DNA of 64,000 nucleotides from CG2-30-36-16 sp964372115 (GTDB lineage: Bacteria; Bacteroidota; Ignavibacteria; Ignavibacteriales; Ignavibacteriaceae), in assembly GCA_964372115.1 (NCBI GenBank), contig CAYJPN010000009.1, forward strand, positions 1 to 64,000, read 5' to 3'. The translations under genes were made by a program, and so were the position numbers. A model generated the notes under the pieces. The model had not been told where the DNA came from. It did not search any database and was given only the letters and a program-made list of their open reading frames with translations. This document shows positions 23,740 to 32,537 of this stretch, piece by piece. Within the stretch, counting starts at the first letter, position 1, and each line of letters starts with the position of its first letter.

Positions 23740-26583
23740 ATGAAAAAAAAAATTCCAGCTCTTCTAATTCTTGTTTTTATTTTTTCGTCAGCCATAAGTG
23801 CGCAGGAAAAAATCCAATTAAGCGGTAAATGGTGGTTTGCAATTGATCCGTTAGATAAAGGAACGCAGGAAAAATGGTTTTCAAAATCATTTGACGAAAC
23901 GACAAACTTGCCCGGCTCTATGGCAGAGAATGGTAAGGGTTATGACATTTCATTAACAACACATTGGACCGGAGATATAATTGATTCATCATTTTTCAAA
24001 TTGCCTCAATATGAAAAATATCGCAACCCGGAAAATTTTAAAATACCTTTTTGGCTTCAGCCTGTTAAAAGTTACTATGGGGCTGCCTGGTATAAACGTG
24101 AAGTAAAAATTCCTGAAGATTGGAAAGATAAATCAATTGAGTTGTTTTTTGAACGCTGTCATTGGCAGTCAACTGTTTGGATTGATGATATTTTTGTCGG
24201 AGCTCAAAATGCATTAGGCGCTCCTCACATTTTTGATTTATCCGGAAAATTACCTCCCGGCAAACATATAATTACAGTTTGTGTTGATAACAGAATTAAG
24301 GAAATAAATCCCGGAGTAAATTCCAGCAGTCTTACCGATCACTCCCAGACAAACTGGAATGGAATAATTGGGGAAATGTCTTTAACGTCAAGAAGTAAAA
24401 TTCACTTTGAAAACATCAGAATATTCCCTGATATTTTAACAAAGAATGCATCTGTTGAAATGCAGATAATAAACTCAACCGAGGGAAATCAAAAAGTAAA
24501 ATTATCGATTCAGGCAAAGCCGGAAGGTAAAGCGCCGGATGACCAATCATTTAATGAATATAAAAATGAAATTGAATTGAAGCCGGGAGAAAATTTAATT
24601 ACAGTTGATTATAAAATGGGCAGTGCCGCTATGCTGTGGGATGAATTTAATCCAAATTTATATAGATTGTATTGCAACCTAACCGCAAATGATGTTGATG
24701 AAAATAAAGAAGAAATATTCGGCTTAAGAAAACTTGGGACAAAGGGAACACAATTTACAATCAATAATAGAATAATTTTTTTACGTGGTACTCTTGAGTG
24801 CGCAATTTTTCCCAAAACCGGTTATCCATCAACCGATGTAAATGAATGGACAAGAATTTTTAAAGTTTGCAAAAACTTTGGATTAAATCATATGCGGTTT
24901 CATTCGTGGTGCCCGCCGGAAGCCGCGTTTATTGCTGCAGACAATGTTGGTATTTATCTCCACGTTGAATGTTCTTCCTGGGCAAACCAGGGATCATCGC
25001 TTGGAGACGGAAAACCAATCGATAAATATATTTATGATGAAAGTGAAAGGATATTTAAAGCTTTCGGTAATCATCCCTCTTTTTGCTTTATGCTTTATGG
25101 TAACGAACCATCGGGTGATAATCAACAGAAGTATCTGACCGATATTGTTTCTCACTGGAAAAAGAAAGATAATCGCAGGCTTTATTCCAGCGCGGCGGGT
25201 TGGCCTCAACTTGATGTAAATGATTTCCATAGTATGTACGAACCTCGCATTCAGCTTTGGGGCGCAGGTTTAAGCAGCATAATAAACAGTCAGCAGCCCA
25301 GCTCAAATTACGATTGGTACAACATTATTAACTGGAGAGGTAAACCGGTTATAAGTCATGAAATCGGTCAATGGTGCGTTTACCCAAACTTCAAAGAAAT
25401 AAAAAAATATGATGGAGTTCTTCACGCGAAAAATTTTGAAATATTCAAACAGACTTTATCTGATAATGGAATGGCGCAGCTTGCAGACAGTTTTTTAATT
25501 GCTTCCGGCAAACTTCAGGCGCTTTGTTACAAAGAAGAAATTGAAGCGGCGCTGCGTACAAAAGGAATGGGCGGTTTTCAATTGCTCGATCTTCATGATT
25601 TCCCCGGACAGGGGACTGCATTAGTTGGTGTGCTTGATCCTTACTGGGAAGAAAAAGGTTATGTTACTTCAACAGAATATAAACAGTTCTGCAATACCAC
25701 TGTTCCGCTCGCTCGATTTTCAAAATTCATTTTTAATTCTGCCGAAGATTTTAAAGCTGAAGTTGAAATATCTCATTTCGGTTCTGAACCTTTAGATAAC
25801 ATTACTCCTGGCTGGAAGATAACTGATGAACAAGGGAAGTTAATCACTGAAGGTAAATTAGCAAAAGTAAATATCCCAATTGGTAATGGAATCAAATTAG
25901 GCAGTGTTCAATTCCCTTTATCAAGTTTTAAAACTCCTTCTATGTATACACTGATAATTAACGTCGGAGAGTTTAATAACCAATGGGACTTTTGGGTTTA
26001 TCCTTATGAAAACTCAGAACCGATTTTTTCGAATGAAATTAGAATTGTACATCAATTAGATGAAGAAACTATTAAATTCCTAAAGGAAGGGGGGAAGGTC
26101 TTACTAACTCCAAGAAAGGGAAGCATCAAACCTGAAAAAGGTGGAGATGTTGCAGTTGGTTTTTCAAGTATATTCTGGAACACGGCATGGACACAGAAGC
26201 AGCCTCCGCACACACTTGGAATTTTATGTAATCCAGAACATCCTTTATTAATTGAATTTCCGACTCAGTATCACAGCAATTATCAATGGTGGGATGCTAT
26301 GAGTCACTCAAATGCAATTATATTGAGTGAGCTTGGCAACAACATTCAACCGGTTGTAAGAATAATTGACGATTGGTTTACAGCTCGTCCGCTTGGATTA
26401 ATAGTTGAAGCAAAAGTGGGAAAAGGAAAACTTATTTTAACAGGAATAGATTTGTTGACAGATGCTGAAAAACGTCCTGAAGCAAGACAATTAACATATA
26501 GTATTTTAAAATATATGCGCAGCAGCAACTTCAATCCAAATCAGGAAATTCAGATAAAAAAAATCGAAGCACTATTTCGTTAG
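23740..26583 (+). CDS. GH2-family beta-glycosidase, secreted
   Basis: A 947-residue enzyme with a signal peptide ending near SAQ (residue 22). It has the GH2 order: sugar-binding jelly roll (about 25-225, SYYGAAWYKREV, RCHWQSTVWID), immunoglobulin-like domain, then the barrel. The acid/base Glu lies in FMLYGNEPSG and the nucleophile is probably Glu in ISHEIGQWCVYP. A C-terminal region (about 770-947) looks like a flavodoxin/glutamine-amidotransferase-like fold (GGKVLLTPRKG, GKGKLILTGIDLL) that is often found at the end of GH2-related enzymes. Substrate cannot be read directly. In an N-glycan locus a beta-mannosidase or beta-galactosidase role is plausible. It lies 32 bases after the DUF4838 gene. 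Confidence 0.85.
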   Translation: MKKKIPALLILVFIFSSAISAQEKIQLSGKWWFAIDPLDKGTQEKWFSKSFDETTNLPGSMAENGKGYDISLTTHWTGDIIDSSFFKLPQYEKYRNPENFKIPFWLQPVKSYYGAAWYKREVKIPEDWKDKSIELFFERCHWQSTVWIDDIFVGAQNALGAPHIFDLSGKLPPGKHIITVCVDNRIKEINPGVNSSSLTDHSQTNWNGIIGEMSLTSRSKIHFENIRIFPDILTKNASVEMQIINSTEGNQKVKLSIQAKPEGKAPDDQSFNEYKNEIELKPGENLITVDYKMGSAAMLWDEFNPNLYRLYCNLTANDVDENKEEIFGLRKLGTKGTQFTINNRIIFLRGTLECAIFPKTGYPSTDVNEWTRIFKVCKNFGLNHMRFHSWCPPEAAFIAADNVGIYLHVECSSWANQGSSLGDGKPIDKYIYDESERIFKAFGNHPSFCFMLYGNEPSGDNQQKYLTDIVSHWKKKDNRRLYSSAAGWPQLDVNDFHSMYEPRIQLWGAGLSSIINSQQPSSNYDWYNIINWRGKPVISHEIGQWCVYPNFKEIKKYDGVLHAKNFEIFKQTLSDNGMAQLADSFLIASGKLQALCYKEEIEAALRTKGMGGFQLLDLHDFPGQGTALVGVLDPYWEEKGYVTSTEYKQFCNTTVPLARFSKFIFNSAEDFKAEVEISHFGSEPLDNITPGWKITDEQGKLITEGKLAKVNIPIGNGIKLGSVQFPLSSFKTPSMYTLIINVGEFNNQWDFWVYPYENSEPIFSNEIRIVHQLDEETIKFLKEGGKVLLTPRKGSIKPEKGGDVAVGFSSIFWNTAWTQKQPPHTLGILCNPEHPLLIEFPTQYHSNYQWWDAMSHSNAIILSELGNNIQPVVRIIDDWFTARPLGLIVEAKVGKGKLILTGIDLLTDAEKRPEARQLTYSILKYMRSSNFNPNQEIQIKKIEALFR

Positions 26584-26600
26584 TGAATAGGAATTAAGAT

Positions 26601-28040
26601 ATGAGTGATATAGAAAAGAAAAAATCATTACACGCCGGCGCAGTTAAAATTGAAAAAGCAATAGAGGAATATTATCCTGAAACCGATCCGCTTGTGTTAC
26701 AGAAATTGGAAGAATGGCAGAATTACAAATTCGGGTTGCTAATGCATTGGGCGCCATCCAGCCAATGGGGAATAGTTGAATCATGGTCGCTTTGTTCCGA
26801 AGATGAAGATTGGTGCAAAAGAAAAAATAAAAATTACACAGAGTACAAAAAGCAATATGAAGAGTTAAAAAAAACTTTCAATCCGGTAAAATTTAATCCT
26901 GAAAAATGGGCTAATGCTGCTAAAACCGCAGGGATGAAATATGTTGTATTTACAACCAAGCATCACGATGGTTTTTGTATGTATGATTCAAAGTTCACCA
27001 ATTACAAAATAACAGATAAAGAATGCCCGTTTCATTCAAATACAAAAGCGAATATCGCCAAAGAAATTTTTAATGAATTCAGGAATAAAGGATTTATGAT
27101 TGGCGCTTATTTCTCAAAACCGGATTGGCATTCGGATTATTTTTGGTGGCAGAGATTTGCTACTCCCGATCGAAATGCAAATTATAATATTAAAAAATAT
27201 CCCGAACGCTGGCAAAAGTTTGTTGAGTTTACTCATAACCAGATTGATGAATTGATGACTGATTACGGAAGGATAGATATTTTATGGTTCGATGGTTGTT
27301 GGGTACGCAGTTATACAGAAAAGGAAATTGAGGAAGAAAGAAAAATCTCAAGTAATAATATTCATCGCATTCAGAACCAGGATATTAATATGCCTTTGAT
27401 AGCTAAGAATGCGCGTGCAAAACAACCTGGAATAATTATAGTTGACCGTGCTGTTCCGGGATTACAGCAGAATTATCTAACACCCGAAAACCAGGTTCCG
27501 AATCAAACTCTTTCATATCCATGGGAAACCTGTATGCCTATTACTCCAAGCTGGTCGTACGAACCGGGATTGGAGTATAAATCTTCAAGAAAATTAATTC
27601 ATACCCTTGTTGATGTTGTTGCAAAGGGAGGAAACCTTTTACTGAATGTTGCTCCAACAGCAGACGGAGATTATGAAGAAGAAGCTTACAACCGGTTGAA
27701 AGAAATTGGTGAATGGATGAAGATTAACAGCGAAGCTATCTATAATACACATCCTGTTGAACCATATAAGGAAGATAAGTTTTGTTTTACTCAATTACCT
27801 GATGGAACAACGTATTTAATTTATCTTGCTGAAGAAAATGAAGATACACTTCCTGAAAAATTAATTTTGACTAAATTTAATTTGCATCAAAACGCCGGAT
27901 TAAAACTGTTGGGGACTAACTCAGCCTTGAACTGGCATAAAATCGATGATAGTTATCAAATAGAAATACCCGAATCAGTTTGTAAAAATGTTCTGTGCAA
28001 ATATGCATGGACAATAAAAATATCACCAAATAAAAAATGA
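26601..28040 (+). CDS. GH29 alpha-L-fucosidase without signal peptide
   Basis: A 479-residue alpha-L-fucosidase. The GH29 barrel is recognisable in FGLLMHWAPSSQWG, YVVFTTKHHDGFCMYDSKFTNY and the nucleophile Asp231 in ILWFDGCW, with VVAKGGNLLLNVAP near the end of the barrel. No signal peptide or lipobox is present in MSDIEKKKSLHAG, so unlike the next GH29 it should act in the cytosol, on fucosylated oligosaccharides that have been imported. It starts 17 bases after the GH2 gene and is followed after 7 bases by the second fucosidase. Linkage preference cannot be told from the sequence. Confidence 0.9.
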   Translation: MSDIEKKKSLHAGAVKIEKAIEEYYPETDPLVLQKLEEWQNYKFGLLMHWAPSSQWGIVESWSLCSEDEDWCKRKNKNYTEYKKQYEELKKTFNPVKFNPEKWANAAKTAGMKYVVFTTKHHDGFCMYDSKFTNYKITDKECPFHSNTKANIAKEIFNEFRNKGFMIGAYFSKPDWHSDYFWWQRFATPDRNANYNIKKYPERWQKFVEFTHNQIDELMTDYGRIDILWFDGCWVRSYTEKEIEEERKISSNNIHRIQNQDINMPLIAKNARAKQPGIIIVDRAVPGLQQNYLTPENQVPNQTLSYPWETCMPITPSWSYEPGLEYKSSRKLIHTLVDVVAKGGNLLLNVAPTADGDYEEEAYNRLKEIGEWMKINSEAIYNTHPVEPYKEDKFCFTQLPDGTTYLIYLAEENEDTLPEKLILTKFNLHQNAGLKLLGTNSALNWHKIDDSYQIEIPESVCKNVLCKYAWTIKISPNKK

Positions 28041-28047
28041 TTCATCT

Positions 28048-30297
28048 ATGAAACGAATAAAAGATTATTCAAGATTTCTTCTTCCACTTATAATTTTTGT
28101 TTTATTAAACTCTAAAAGTTACTGTCAGAATTTCCCAGGAAATTTTGTTATAATCAATCCCGAAGATTCGCCCGGGCAAATTATTAAAAAAGCTGCAAAC
28201 GTTACTCCTTCACAGCGTCAATATGAATGGCAGAAACTTGAATTAACCGGATTCATTCATTTCGGCATAAATACTTTTGATGAAGTAGAATGGGGACAGA
28301 AAAACAGTGATATTTCAAAATTTAATCCAAAAAAAATTAATGTTAAGCAGTGGGTAAAGGTTTTTAAAGATGCTGGGATTAAGTTGATAATTCTAACCAC
28401 AAAACATCATGATGGTTTTTGTCTGTGGCCAAGCAAGTTTACTAAACTGAATATTTCCAATACTCCGTTTCAAAACGGAAAAGGAGATATTGTTAGGTAC
28501 CTTTCTGATGCCTGCCATGAAGCCGGATTAAAATTTGGAGTCTATTTATCTCCCTGGGATATGCATGAAAAAACTTACGGAACCGCTGAATACAATCAAC
28601 ATTTCTTAAATCAATTAGGGGAACTTTTAACTAATTACGGTGAAATTTCTGAGGTTTGGTTTGATGGTGCAAATGGCGAGGGTGTAAACGGAAAAAAACA
28701 AATTTATGACTGGCAAGCATATTATAAATTAATTCGTAAGCTGCAGCCAAATGCTGTTATCGCAGTTATGGGTCCAGATGTAAGATGGGTTGGAACAGAA
28801 TCGGGTTATGGACGACAAACAGAATGGAGTGTTTTACCAGGTTCAAATATGAATATGGAAAATATAGCTGCAAATTCTCAACAGCAATCTCTCGATGGCG
28901 CCTTCATTCCTAACGATTTAATGGGCGATGATTTAGGCAGCAGAGAAAAAATCCTAACTCAAAAACCGGGGTCATCTTTAATTTGGTATCCGGCAGAGAT
29001 AGATGTTTCAATCAGACCGCGTTGGTTTTACAATTCCGGCGATGATGAAATTGTTAAATCTCCTAAAAAGCTTGTTGATATTTATTATAATTCCGTTGGA
29101 TTAAATGGTGTGCTGTTGCTAAATGTTCCACCCGATACTAATGGATTGATCAGCCAATATGATATTATAAGCCTGAACGGAATGAGATATATTCTTGATG
29201 AAACATTCAAAGATAATTTCGCAAAAAATGCAAAGACGATTGTAACGAACGAATCTCCGGGGAATGAAGTAAAAAATATTCTTGATGATAATCCTGAAAC
29301 CTACTGGACAACAGATCAGAACATAAGCAAAGCATCAATTGAAGTGCAGCTATCAAAAGGTAGAACATTTAATTGCATAATGCTTCAGGAAAATATTTTA
29401 GCAGGTCAGCGTATTGAAAAATTTCATATTGATTATTGGGATGGACAACTCTGGAGAACATTTGTAAAAGCCACTACTGTCGGATATAAAAGATTACTCA
29501 AATTTACAGATGTTTATGCGGACAGGATAAAAATTGTAATTGACAAGTGCCGAACGAATCCAACTTTCGCTTCATTAGGGATCTATAAAACTCCTCCTGA
29601 AATTACTTTTGAGCCGGATGGCGGCTCTTTTGCGGATACTATGAAAGTAATAATTCAATCCGATACAAAGGGCGCCAAAATATATTATACGCTTGAGGGT
29701 GGTATCCCTGATGAAAAATCAACACTGTACAATGGTGAAATAAAATTAACAGAATCAACTAAGATTAAAGCAATTGCAATATCAAATGATAATAAAAGAA
29801 GTCTGCCTGTCATCGCAAGTTTCAACAAAGCAAAACATTCTATTAAGTACAAAACCCTGTATGATAAAAAATATCCCGGCACAGGTAATTTAGCTTTAGT
29901 TGATGGCGTAACTGGCAGCATCAATTTTAGTGATGGCAAGTGGCAGGGATATAATGGATCGGATTTGGATGCGGTTATCGATTTAGGAGAAGAAAAACCT
30001 ATTAATAAAATTTCCGCATCATTTTTAAGTGATGTAAACTCATTTATTTTCTTACCGGTATCGGTTGAATATTCGATTTCAAACGATGGTAAAAACTTTG
30101 AGAAATTAGGCGAAATAAAAAATGATATTTCCGAAAAAGATTTAAAAGCATTTGTTCATTCATTTGATTTTTTTATTAAAAATATTTCGGCGAGGTTTGT
30201 TCATATCAAAGCAAAAAGTATTGGGATTTGCCCAAAATGGCATAAAGGCAACGGAGAAAAAGCCTGGCTTTTCTCAGATGAAATTGCGTTGGAGTGA
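28048..30297 (+). CDS. GH29 alpha-L-fucosidase, secreted, with two F5/8-type domains
   Basis: A 749-residue enzyme with a signal peptide (to about residue 27, SYCQ). The GH29 domain (about 40-400) has GFIHFGINTF, IILTTKHHDGFCLWPSKFT and the nucleophile Asp206 in EVWFDGANGEG; the overall style is that of the GH29-B subfamily, which prefers alpha-1,3/1,4 branched fucose. A first discoidin-like domain (about 405-510), a chitobiase C-terminal-like domain (about 512-585) and a second discoidin-like module (about 600-749) follow. The last ends with the locus-specific CPKWHKG...KAWLFSDE motif. It probably works in the periplasm or at the surface. It closes the first run of glycosidases. Confidence 0.92.
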   Translation: MKRIKDYSRFLLPLIIFVLLNSKSYCQNFPGNFVIINPEDSPGQIIKKAANVTPSQRQYEWQKLELTGFIHFGINTFDEVEWGQKNSDISKFNPKKINVKQWVKVFKDAGIKLIILTTKHHDGFCLWPSKFTKLNISNTPFQNGKGDIVRYLSDACHEAGLKFGVYLSPWDMHEKTYGTAEYNQHFLNQLGELLTNYGEISEVWFDGANGEGVNGKKQIYDWQAYYKLIRKLQPNAVIAVMGPDVRWVGTESGYGRQTEWSVLPGSNMNMENIAANSQQQSLDGAFIPNDLMGDDLGSREKILTQKPGSSLIWYPAEIDVSIRPRWFYNSGDDEIVKSPKKLVDIYYNSVGLNGVLLLNVPPDTNGLISQYDIISLNGMRYILDETFKDNFAKNAKTIVTNESPGNEVKNILDDNPETYWTTDQNISKASIEVQLSKGRTFNCIMLQENILAGQRIEKFHIDYWDGQLWRTFVKATTVGYKRLLKFTDVYADRIKIVIDKCRTNPTFASLGIYKTPPEITFEPDGGSFADTMKVIIQSDTKGAKIYYTLEGGIPDEKSTLYNGEIKLTESTKIKAIAISNDNKRSLPVIASFNKAKHSIKYKTLYDKKYPGTGNLALVDGVTGSINFSDGKWQGYNGSDLDAVIDLGEEKPINKISASFLSDVNSFIFLPVSVEYSISNDGKNFEKLGEIKNDISEKDLKAFVHSFDFFIKNISARFVHIKAKSIGICPKWHKGNGEKAWLFSDEIALE

Positions 30298-30551
30298 GTT
30301 AAATATTTTATTAAAGAATATACATGATGATGATAGACGATATAAAGCTAAAAATAATTAGTTTTATTTGATTTTTTTTACAAAAATATTTGTTATTTTC
30401 ACTTTTGAGTTAGCGTTTATTTTTTAAAAAGAATAACCTCGTTAAAAATCTTTAATTTTACTGCATTTTATTTCACAAAAATGTGTCTGGTTAAGGTAAG
30501 AAATAGAAATCCTAATTTTTCAAAATTTACATCATAATAAAAAGAGCGAAT

Positions 30552-32495
30552 ATGAATTTATCCCTGATAGACTGGCTAATTGCTGCTGTTTCTTTAATAG
30601 CTTTATTTTTTGTTGTTCGCTTAAGTAAAAAATTGGTAAGAAGTGTTGCCGATTATCTTTCGGCAGGCAGATCTGCAGGACGATATATGATCACCGTGTC
30701 GCAGGGTATTGCGTTTATAGGGGCAATAACAATTGTTGGGCAGTGGGAAATGAATTATGTAGCCGGTTTTGTTCTCCGATGGTGGGAATTCATTATGGCT
30801 GTTGTTCTTCTGCTTATAACTGTTTCAGGCTGGGTAGTCTACAGGTTTCGTCAAACCAGAGCTTTGACAATTGCTCAATTTCTTGAGATACGATATAGTA
30901 AAAATTTCAGGATTTTTGCCGGAATTTTAGCTTTCGCATCTGGATTACTTAATTTTGGGGTATTTCCTTCAGTTGTATCAAGATTTATGATTTATTTTTG
31001 CGGGCTTCCACTTTCATTTAACTTTCTGGGAATGGAAATATCTTCGTACCCGGTTGTGATGGCAATAATATTATTAATCTCACTATATTTTGTTTTTGCC
31101 GGCGGGCAGATAGCTGTGATTCTTACAGAATTTTTCCAGGGAATCTATGCTAATTTTGCTTTCATAATAATAATAATATTCAGTCTTTTTGTAGTTAACT
31201 GGAATCAGATTGCCGAAGCAGTGGCTACCGCACCTAACAATGCTTCATTAATTAATCCGCACCATACAAGCGAAGTACCCGATTTTAATTTCTGGTATTT
31301 TTTAATAAATGTTTTCGGAGTTATTTATGTGAAATTATCCTGGCAGGGAACACAGGGTTTTAACTCGTCAGCTAAAAGCGCACATGAAGCAAAGATGGGC
31401 GAAGTCCTCGGCAACTATCGAGATATTCCTAAATGGTTGTTTTTAGTTTTCATACCGGTTGTTGCATATACAATATTGCACCATGCTGATTTTGCTAATA
31501 TTGCTAACCATGTTAATTCAACATTATCCGGCGTTGGAAACGCAGCGATTCAAAATCAACTAAGGATCCCATTAGTACTTTCCGAAATTTTTCCGGTGGG
31601 TTTAATGGGCGTTTTTCTCGCCTTAATGCTTATGGCAACAATATCCACGCACGATTCGTACATGCATTCCTGGGGCTCCATATTTATTCAGGATGTTTTG
31701 ATGCCTTTCCGTAAAAAACCTTTCGAACCAGGGCAACATATAAAAGTGCTTAGAATGTCGATTCTGGGAGTGTGTATATTTATTTACTTCTTTAGTCTCT
31801 GGTTTCCGATGACTGATTACATATTCCTCTATTTTGCTATTACCGCTGCTATTTTTACCGGCGGCTCCGGCGCCGTTATTATCGGAGGTTTATATTGGAA
31901 AAGAGGGACGACCGCCGCAGCGTGGAGCGCTTTAATTGTCGGTTCGGTAATTGCAGTTACAGGTATTATCCTTCAACAAATTTTTCCGGGCTTTCCGATT
32001 AATGGTCAATACTTCTGGGGAATGGCAATGGGCGGGTCAACTATTGTTTATATAGTTGTATCCTTACTTGGTAAGAAACAGGAATTTGATATGGATAAAA
32101 TGCTGCATAGAGGCAAATATGCCATAAAAGAAGAGACAATTATAGTTGATGAAGTCCCTCAAAAAGGGTGGAAAATGTTAGGCGTGGGAAAAGAGTTTAC
32201 TAAAGGTGATAAAATAATTTACATAGCAGCATATAGCTGGACCTTTATATGGGTGTTGATATTTGTGATAGGTACAATTATGAATCTGACCAGTGAAATA
32301 TCTGATGCATCCTGGTTAGAATTCTGGAAGTTTTTCGTTATAACAAATCTTATTGCCTCAATTGTAATTGTTATATGGTTTACCTTCGGCGGTATCAAAG
32401 ATCTTAAGGATATGCTGAACAGGTTAAGAACTATGGTTCGCGATCATAAAGATGATGGAACGGTTCTGAGAGACTCAACAGAAGAAGATAAATGA
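30552..32495 (+). CDS. Sodium:solute symporter family transporter (SSS)
   Basis: A 647-residue inner-membrane symporter of the SSS family with about 13-14 hydrophobic helices. The early segment contains DYLSAGRSAGRYMITVSQG and an invariant-looking TIAQFLEIRYSKNFR loop; a C-terminal extension (about 500-600) is soluble and followed by a final pair of helices. The substrate is probably a sugar or small oligosaccharide from the surrounding enzymes, perhaps a mannosyl-GlcNAc-type disaccharide, since two cytosolic phosphorylases for such products are encoded downstream. That substrate is inference. The 254-base gap before it, rich in T-tracts, may contain a promoter. A moderate Shine-Dalgarno-like AAAGAG precedes the ATG. 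Confidence 0.88.
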   Translation: MNLSLIDWLIAAVSLIALFFVVRLSKKLVRSVADYLSAGRSAGRYMITVSQGIAFIGAITIVGQWEMNYVAGFVLRWWEFIMAVVLLLITVSGWVVYRFRQTRALTIAQFLEIRYSKNFRIFAGILAFASGLLNFGVFPSVVSRFMIYFCGLPLSFNFLGMEISSYPVVMAIILLISLYFVFAGGQIAVILTEFFQGIYANFAFIIIIIFSLFVVNWNQIAEAVATAPNNASLINPHHTSEVPDFNFWYFLINVFGVIYVKLSWQGTQGFNSSAKSAHEAKMGEVLGNYRDIPKWLFLVFIPVVAYTILHHADFANIANHVNSTLSGVGNAAIQNQLRIPLVLSEIFPVGLMGVFLALMLMATISTHDSYMHSWGSIFIQDVLMPFRKKPFEPGQHIKVLRMSILGVCIFIYFFSLWFPMTDYIFLYFAITAAIFTGGSGAVIIGGLYWKRGTTAAAWSALIVGSVIAVTGIILQQIFPGFPINGQYFWGMAMGGSTIVYIVVSLLGKKQEFDMDKMLHRGKYAIKEETIIVDEVPQKGWKMLGVGKEFTKGDKIIYIAAYSWTFIWVLIFVIGTIMNLTSEISDASWLEFWKFFVITNLIASIVIVIWFTFGGIKDLKDMLNRLRTMVRDHKDDGTVLRDSTEEDK

Positions 32496-32537
32496 TTTAC
32501 ATTCAAAAATTTTAAATGATGTTTTATTGGAGACTAT

